Assembly (NCBI GenBank): GCA_027032655.1
Contig: JALVMZ010000368.1
Coordinates: forward strand, 1-12,328
Length of the DNA stretch: 12,328 bases
Reading direction: 5' to 3'
Origin: Desulfobacteraceae bacterium
Lineage (GTDB): Bacteria > Desulfobacterota > DSM-4660 > Desulfatiglandales > JALVMZ01
The notes beneath the pieces are model-generated. The model made no database searches. It was not told the origin of the DNA and saw only the letters and a list, made by a program, of their open reading frames with translations. This document shows, in pieces, positions 7,753 to 12,328 of the stretch (positions are counted from its first letter, which is position 1; every line of letters begins with the position of its first letter). Position numbers and translations under genes: made by a program.

Positions 7753-8854
7753 GCCGGGGCTGATTATCGCAGGTGCAGGGACGGGAGGACATATTTTCCC
7801 GGGGATAGCCGTAGCCCAGGAGATAAAAAGAAGAAGAGAGGATATAAGGATACTGTTTGTAACTGAAAAAAGAGCGGTGGCAAAATCGATAATAGAGAGA
7901 TACAGATTTCATCATAGATTTATAAATGTTGAGGGATTAATGGGAAAAGGACTTAAAAGATTGCCTGTAGCCATACTGAAGCTGATATCATCCATGTTTC
8001 AGTGCGCAGGTATTATAAGGGATTTCAGACCATTATTTGTGCTGGGAACAGGCGGGTATAGTGCTGGGCCTGTGTGTGTTACATCAAAACTCTTTGGGAT
8101 AAGAACCGGTATCCATGAGCAGAACTACTACCCGGGGCTCACAAATAGGGTGCTTGGGAGATTTGCGGATATTATATTCATCTCATTCAAAGAGAGTAGA
8201 AGATATTTTCCCGGCAGTAAAACCGTTCTTTCTGGTAATCCGGTAAGAGAAGAGATTGTCCGGATTAATACAAAAAAAGATAGTGAAAAGAGGGGATTTA
8301 CGATTTTAGTAACAGGAGGAAGTCAGGGCTCTCATGCCGTAAATGCATCAGTGCTTGATGCTATGAAGATATTAAAGGCAAAGAAGCGACTTCCAAATTT
8401 GATACATCAGAGTGGGGAGAAGGATTTCAACTGGCTTAAACAGGAATATTTGAAAAATGGGATTCAGGTTGATTTGAAACCTTTTATATATGATATCGGA
8501 AGTGCTTACAGGGTATCCGATCTGGTGATTTGTAGATCCGGAGCCCTTACTGTTTCAGAGCTTGCTATTCTTGGCAAACCATCAATACTTGTGCCACTTC
8601 CATCTTCAGCAGAAGACCATCAATTAAAAAATGCGCTGTTAATGGAAAGGCATGGGGCAGGAAGGGTGCTTGAGCAGAGAGATTTAGATGGTAATTCCCT
8701 GTCCAGTTTAATAATTGAGCTTATGGAAGATGAGGAAAAACTTCAAGTAATGGCACAGAATGCAAAAAGGCTTGGAATATCTGATGCCTCATCCATTATA
8801 GCAGAGTATATTATTGAAATAATAGAGCAGAAACACAAAGGAAAGTATATTTAG
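7721..8854 (+). CDS. murG: UDP-GlcNAc:undecaprenyl-PP-MurNAc-pentapeptide GlcNAc transferase
   Basis: GT-B glycosyltransferase at the cytoplasmic face of the inner membrane that converts lipid I to lipid II; 377 aa from the GTG start. The N-terminal lobe contains GAGTGGHIFPG (18-28), GTGGYSAGPV (109-118) and HEQNYYPGLTNR (132-143). The linker has GNPVR (172-176). The C-terminal UDP-GlcNAc lobe has TGGSQGSHAVN (198-208), RSGALTVSELA (272-282) and AEDHQLKNA (297-305). The start is uncertain. GTG 7721 is the only standard start codon in frame, but AGGGG touches it with no spacer and it adds about 13 residues before the first strand (LIIAGAG). CTG 7760 or ATT 7763 would give a more usual N-terminus. 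Translation is probably coupled to ftsW. The stop codon directly abuts the murC ATG. Confidence 0.96.
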   Translation: MGELEKAGHTEPGLIIAGAGTGGHIFPGIAVAQEIKRRREDIRILFVTEKRAVAKSIIERYRFHHRFINVEGLMGKGLKRLPVAILKLISSMFQCAGIIRDFRPLFVLGTGGYSAGPVCVTSKLFGIRTGIHEQNYYPGLTNRVLGRFADIIFISFKESRRYFPGSKTVLSGNPVREEIVRINTKKDSEKRGFTILVTGGSQGSHAVNASVLDAMKILKAKKRLPNLIHQSGEKDFNWLKQEYLKNGIQVDLKPFIYDIGSAYRVSDLVICRSGALTVSELAILGKPSILVPLPSSAEDHQLKNALLMERHGAGRVLEQRDLDGNSLSSLIIELMEDEEKLQVMAQNAKRLGISDASSIIAEYIIEIIEQKHKGKYI

Positions 8855-10231
8855 ATGAGGAGATTTGGGACTGTAAAAAGGGTTCATTTTGTGGGGATTG
8901 GCGGAATTGGCATGAGCGGTATTGCTGAACTGCTCATTAATCTTGGATACGATGTGAGTGGCTCTGACATCAGGGCATCCAAGGTAACCGAGAGGCTAAC
9001 TCAACTTGGTGCCAGGATATATAATGGACACAGAAAAGAGAATGTCCGTGGTGCCGATGTGGTGGTATATTCCTCTGCAATAAAAGAGGATAATCCTGAA
9101 ATACAGGAAGCCAGGGTATCATATATACCTGTCATCCCCAGAGCTGAGATGCTTGCTGAACTGATGAGGCTTAAGTATGGAATCGTGGTTGCAGGATCAC
9201 ATGGTAAGACCACCACTACCACAATGATAGCATCGGTGTTAAATAGTGCTGGTATGGACCCCACAGTGGTAATTGGAGGAAGACTTGATATCTGGGAAGG
9301 GGCAAATGCAAGACTGGGTCAGGGAGACATTATGGTGGCTGAATCTGATGAAAGCGATGGCTCTTTTCTTTTGCTTTCCCCAGCTATAGCTGTTGTTACA
9401 AATATAGATAGAGAACACCTGAATCATTATGGGGATATGGATAATCTAAGAAATACCTTTATAGATTTCATAAATAAGGTTCCTTTTTACGGATTGGCAG
9501 TGCTCTGTCTGGATAATGAGGAAATTCAGGGGATAATTCCATCATTAAAGAAGAGATATAAAACATATGGTCTTTCATCCCAGGCAGAAATAAGGGCAAA
9601 AAATATAAACCATAAAGGATTTGGGAGTAGCTTTGAAGTCCTGTATGGAGGAGAGAGCATTGGGTCTGTTGAGGTGGGAATTCCAGGTATCCACAATGTA
9701 TTAAATGCCCTTGCCACAATTGCCGTTGCACTGGAGCTTAACATCCCCATGAAAGATATAAGAGCAGGTCTTTCAAACATTGGGGGACTGAGGAGGAGAT
9801 TTCAAATAATTGGTGAGCTGAGAGGTGTATCCCTGGTGGATGATTACGCTCATCATCCAACCGAGATCTCAGCAACTCTTAAAACGGCAAGGATGTGCTG
9901 GCCAGATAGGAGGATAATAGTTGTTTTTCAACCACATAGATTTACGAGGACAAAAGACCTCTATAGTAGATTTACCAAGTGTTTTCATGATGCAGATATC
10001 TTGATACTAATCCCCATCTATCCAGCGGGTGAGACACCAATAGAGGGAGTAACCTCTCAGTGGCTTCTCAAAGGTATAAAAGAGCATGGACACAGGAATG
10101 CCATTTTCTGTTCAGATAAGCAGGAAGTAATTGATTATTTAAAAGATAATATCAGAAGTGGGGATATTCTGATAACTCTTGGTGCTGGAGATGTCAATAA
10201 GATAGGAGAAGAATTTTTAAGAAGTTTTTAG
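8855..10231 (+). CDS. murC: UDP-N-acetylmuramate--L-alanine ligase
   Basis: Cytoplasmic ligase that adds L-alanine to UDP-MurNAc, the first stem-peptide residue; 458 aa, usual size. The N-terminal Rossmann domain has HFVGIGGIGMSGIAE (11-25), SGSDI (35-39) and YSSAI (72-76). The ATPase domain has the P-loop GSHGKTTTTT (114-123), ESDESDGSFL (163-172) and TNIDREHLNHYG (182-193). The C-terminal half has GIPGIHNVLNALA (275-287), RRRFQ (313-317), DDYAHHPTEI (329-338), FQPHRFTRT (358-366), YPAGE (389-393) and LGAGD (442-446). DDYAHHPTEI separates MurC from MurE, MurF and MurD. It starts immediately after the murG stop (TAGATG), with AAAGGA 12 bases upstream, so it probably relies partly on coupling. 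A 4-base gap separates it from murB. Confidence 0.98.
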   Translation: MRRFGTVKRVHFVGIGGIGMSGIAELLINLGYDVSGSDIRASKVTERLTQLGARIYNGHRKENVRGADVVVYSSAIKEDNPEIQEARVSYIPVIPRAEMLAELMRLKYGIVVAGSHGKTTTTTMIASVLNSAGMDPTVVIGGRLDIWEGANARLGQGDIMVAESDESDGSFLLLSPAIAVVTNIDREHLNHYGDMDNLRNTFIDFINKVPFYGLAVLCLDNEEIQGIIPSLKKRYKTYGLSSQAEIRAKNINHKGFGSSFEVLYGGESIGSVEVGIPGIHNVLNALATIAVALELNIPMKDIRAGLSNIGGLRRRFQIIGELRGVSLVDDYAHHPTEISATLKTARMCWPDRRIIVVFQPHRFTRTKDLYSRFTKCFHDADILILIPIYPAGETPIEGVTSQWLLKGIKEHGHRNAIFCSDKQEVIDYLKDNIRSGDILITLGAGDVNKIGEEFLRSF

Positions 10232-10235
10232 AGAT

Positions 10236-11141
10236 ATGGAAGAATCCCTAAAAAAAAAGATGCTGGAACTTGTGGGAAATAATATCAGATTTGATTTTCC
10301 AATGTCCAGATACTCAACTATCAGGGCTGGTGGACCTGTGGATGCATTTTTTGTAGCAGAGAATCAATATCTGCTTAAAAAGATGTTAGCATTTTTGAAA
10401 GAAAAAAATGTTCCATATATAGTTATTGGGAGATGCAGCAATATCCTGGTTACAGACCGGGGATTCAAAGGAGTGGCAATTGTTCTTGGAAAGGGGTTCT
10501 CATGGATCGAACAGCAATCAGAAAATCATGTTTGTGCTGGTGCCGGGCTTAATATTTCAGGCCTTATTGAATTTTGCAAAAACAGAGGATTGATGGGGCT
10601 TGAGTTCTTATGTGGTATTCCAGGGTCAGTGGGGGGCGCTGTTTCAATGAATGCGGGGGCATATGGAAAGGAGATAGGTGAAATGCTTGTGGAGCTTGAG
10701 TTGATTAATTCATCTGGTAATACGGAAACACTGAGAAAAGATGATCTGGTGTTCGAATATAGAAGAGCCCTGATACCAACTGGTTCAATAATAACAAAGG
10801 CATCTTTTCATGTTAATAAAACTAATCCCGGTGATGTTTCAAAAAGGATATATTTTCTTCTGGAAAAAAGAAAGAAGGAACAACCCTTAGATAAACCGAG
10901 TTGTGGTTCTATTTTCAAGAATCCACCGGGAAATTATGCAGGAAAGTTAATAGAAGATGCGGGACTTAAAGGCTTTCGTTTTGGCGATGCATTGATATCA
11001 CCAAAACATGCAAACTTTATTCTAAATACAGGAAGTGCAAAGGCAGGGGATATTCTTCGGTTAATTGATTTTATTAAAGAAAAAGTGAGAGATAGGACAG
11101 GCATTGAGCTTGAATGCGAAATTAAAATAATAGGTGATTGA
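10236..11141 (+). CDS. murB: UDP-N-acetylenolpyruvoylglucosamine reductase (type II MurB)
   Basis: FAD- and NADPH-dependent reductase that forms UDP-MurNAc; 301 aa, typical of the short type II form lacking the extra tyrosine loop of E. coli MurB. Motifs are STIRAGGPVDAF (27-38), GRCSNILVTD (65-74), GIPGSVGGAVSMNAGAYG (127-144) for FAD binding, FEYRRAL (173-179) with Arg176, PSCGSIFKNP (221-230) with Ser225 as the probable catalytic acid, AGKLIEDAGLKG (235-246), SPKHANFILN (255-264) and ECEIKIIG (293-300), whose Glu295 matches the catalytic glutamate. The flavin loop usually reads G-x-G-S-N, but Cys67 replaces the second glycine here. An A9 tract (10250-10258) lies at codons 5-8. The ATG at 10236 has only a weak ribosome binding site. 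The stop overlaps the ftsQ ATG by one base (TGATG). Confidence 0.97.
   Translation: MEESLKKKMLELVGNNIRFDFPMSRYSTIRAGGPVDAFFVAENQYLLKKMLAFLKEKNVPYIVIGRCSNILVTDRGFKGVAIVLGKGFSWIEQQSENHVCAGAGLNISGLIEFCKNRGLMGLEFLCGIPGSVGGAVSMNAGAYGKEIGEMLVELELINSSGNTETLRKDDLVFEYRRALIPTGSIITKASFHVNKTNPGDVSKRIYFLLEKRKKEQPLDKPSCGSIFKNPPGNYAGKLIEDAGLKGFRFGDALISPKHANFILNTGSAKAGDILRLIDFIKEKVRDRTGIELECEIKIIGD
11132..11137 (+). promoter_or_regulatory. Ribosome binding site for ftsQ at the murB end
   Basis: AGGTGA at the end of murB lies 3 bases before the ATG at 11141 and touches the TTG at 11138. Spacing is short for either, but it is better for the ATG. The TGATG junction favours termination and reinitiation by the same ribosome. 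Confidence 0.45.
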
Positions 11142-12049
11142 TGAAGGGATTGGGAAAAAAGAGGCTTTTAAAAAGTCAGAGAATAAAGGGAAGGAAAAAG
11201 ACCTCATGGGTTAGAATATTTAATTATATGCCTTCATTTTTGCTTGTATTGTTAAAAGTTATTATAGGACTTGTATCACTCTGTATCCTTAGTGCACTTT
11301 TTCTGGGAACCTATGATTTTCTAATTAATGCAAGATATTTTAGACTGGATAATATCGTAATTAAAGGTGTTGATGAGAGATTAAAGCAAGAGATAATCGA
11401 TATGGCTCAATTAAGAGATAATATATCATTAATTAGCCTTGACCTGAAGAGGCTCAAGACCAGAATTATGGTTCATCCCTGGGTAAAGGATGTTGATATA
11501 AAGAAAAAATATCCCCACGAATTAATAATAAAAATAAAAAAACACATCCCTTTAGCCATAGTTTATCAGGATGATTTTTACTATATGGACAGACAGGGGG
11601 AGATATTTAAAAAAGTTGCATCGGATGAAAACTTCGATCTCCCCCTCATTACCGGCCTTTCAACAAAAGAGGAAAAGAGGGCATCCCAGTTGAATATGGT
11701 TGTTGATATTATAAATATTCTGAATTTCCATCCCCCCCCTCTATCCATTGAGAATCTATCTGAAATACATGTGGAACATGAAGATACAGTTCTGCTTTTT
11801 TTCAGGAGCCTGTATGTTCCAATAAGGGCAAATGTAAATAATTTCGAAGATGAAATAGAAGAACTTTTAAAACTTATTACCTATTTAAGGGAAAACAATC
11901 TACTTGAAAGGGTCGAGAGAATTGATCTTGACTATCCTGATTCTGCAGTAGTCAGCTTTAAAGATAAGGAAGAATATGTATTGGACAACAATAGTCCTGA
12001 GAATACCATATCCCAGGATGAACAATATACCAAACAGGAGCATATTTAA
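11141..12049 (+). CDS. ftsQ: Cell division protein FtsQ (DivIB family, POTRA domain)
   Basis: Bitopic inner-membrane divisome protein that links early and late division proteins through FtsB and FtsL; 302 aa. A strongly basic cytoplasmic lead of about 29 residues is followed by one membrane helix (about 31-57) and then a POTRA domain (about 66-135). The POTRA signature is FRLDNIVIKGV, then HPWVKDVDIKKKYPHEL and IKKHIPLAI. The FtsQ beta domain follows, with YYMDRQGEIFKK (137-148) and LPLITGL (157-163). The tail after ~270 is polar and probably unstructured. Sequence conservation is low, as usual for FtsQ, but topology, POTRA signature and position before ftsA are all consistent. ATG 11141 is preferred to TTG 11138 for ribosome-binding-site spacing. 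A C8 tract at 11732-11739 encodes part of HPPP. One base separates it from ftsA. Confidence 0.93.
   Translation: MKGLGKKRLLKSQRIKGRKKTSWVRIFNYMPSFLLVLLKVIIGLVSLCILSALFLGTYDFLINARYFRLDNIVIKGVDERLKQEIIDMAQLRDNISLISLDLKRLKTRIMVHPWVKDVDIKKKYPHELIIKIKKHIPLAIVYQDDFYYMDRQGEIFKKVASDENFDLPLITGLSTKEEKRASQLNMVVDIINILNFHPPPLSIENLSEIHVEHEDTVLLFFRSLYVPIRANVNNFEDEIEELLKLITYLRENNLLERVERIDLDYPDSAVVSFKDKEEYVLDNNSPENTISQDEQYTKQEHI
12036..12040 (+). promoter_or_regulatory. Ribosome binding site for ftsA
   Basis: AGGAG, inside the last ftsQ codons, lies 10 bases before the ftsA ATG at 12051. It is one of the stronger sites in the window. Confidence 0.6.
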
Positions 12050-12050
12050 A

Positions 12051-12328
12051 ATGAGAGAAGAGATAATCGTAGGGCTTGACATTGGCACAACAAAGATATG
12101 CGCTGTTGTAGGAAAGATGACTGGAGATGGAGTTGAGATAATTGGCCTTGGAAGTCATCCTTCTGAAGGGCTAAGGAAAGGGGTTGTGATAAATATTGAT
12201 AAGACGGTTGATTCAATAAAGCAGGCCATTGAAGAGGCAGAGGTTATGGCTGATTATGAGATTAATTCAGTTTACACGGGCATTGCAGGGGGACACATAA
12301 AAGGATTCAATAGTCATGGTGTGATACC
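12051..12328 (+). CDS. ftsA: Cell division protein FtsA, actin-like (3' partial)
   Basis: Actin-fold ATPase that anchors FtsZ filaments to the inner membrane and recruits later division proteins. The frame starts at ATG 12051 and stays open to the window edge, so only the first 92 codons are present. The N-terminus shows the phosphate-1 loop of the actin/Hsp70 superfamily (VGLDIGTTKICAVVG), then GLGSHPSEGLRKG and VINIDKT. These are typical FtsA subdomain 1A, and the following YTGIAGGHIKGFNS begins subdomain 1C, which replaces actin's 1B. It follows ftsQ with one base between stop and start. The C-terminal amphipathic membrane-targeting helix is outside the window. MreB or DnaK is excluded by the GIAGGHI motif and by the position after ftsQ. 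Confidence 0.95.
   Translation, partial: MREEIIVGLDIGTTKICAVVGKMTGDGVEIIGLGSHPSEGLRKGVVINIDKTVDSIKQAIEEAEVMADYEINSVYTGIAGGHIKGFNSHGVI

Noticed and set aside
7476..7763. 95-residue + strand frame inside the 3' part of ftsW
   Set aside because: It is out of frame with clear FtsW motifs, has no ribosome binding site and no recognisable domain.
11138..11140. TTG start for ftsQ, four-base overlap with murB
   Set aside because: It sits against the AGGTGA site with no spacer, and the immediately following ATG at 11141 fits better.
12076..12104. TTGACA resembling a -35 box near the ftsA start
   Set aside because: It encodes the conserved LDIG of FtsA, and 17 bases downstream the sequence is TGCGCT, not a -10 box.
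1..12328. Mobile element, CRISPR, toxin-antitoxin, defence or novel accessory system
   Set aside because: Every position is accounted for by canonical dcw genes with consistent strand, spacing and codon use. There are no repeats, no insertions and no unexplained stretch longer than 24 bases.

Overview
The window is an internal slice of a division and cell wall (dcw) cluster, all on the + strand. It holds eleven genes in the order ftsI (5' end cut off), murE, murF, mraY, murD, ftsW, murG, murC, murB, ftsQ, ftsA (3' end cut off). It is almost entirely coding: the longest gap is 24 bases (mraY-murD), and murF/mraY, murD/ftsW, ftsW/murG and murB/ftsQ overlap. I see no RNA gene, mobile element, repeat array, CRISPR, convincing internal promoter or terminator, so it reads as one stretch of a polycistronic operon whose promoter lies upstream of the window. 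The expected upstream genes (mraZ, rsmH, ftsL) and downstream gene (ftsZ) are not visible.

Together the genes cover the cytoplasmic and membrane steps of peptidoglycan precursor synthesis plus part of the divisome. MurB reduces UDP-GlcNAc-enolpyruvate to UDP-MurNAc. MurC, MurD, MurE and MurF add L-Ala, D-Glu, the diamino acid and D-Ala-D-Ala. MraY loads the product onto undecaprenyl phosphate to give lipid I, and MurG makes lipid II. FtsW and FtsI polymerise and crosslink it at the septum. FtsQ and FtsA are the divisome connector and membrane anchor. The MurE motif DNPR points to meso-diaminopimelate as the third residue of the stem peptide.

The organism is a bacterium with a moderately AT-rich genome, with arginine written mostly as AGA/AGG and isoleucine often as ATA. 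Diderm-style gene order, meso-DAP, an ftsI with a C-terminal PASTA domain and a type II MurB fit a Desulfobacterota- or Nitrospirota-like lineage. This is inference from the sequence and could be wrong at phylum level.

I found no undescribed system. The points worth a second look are small: the PASTA domain on FtsI, no ddl between murB and ftsQ, unusually long gene overlaps, an awkward murG start, a few substitutions in conserved motifs (MurB, MurF, MurG), and two homopolymer tracts (A9 in murB, C8 in ftsQ).
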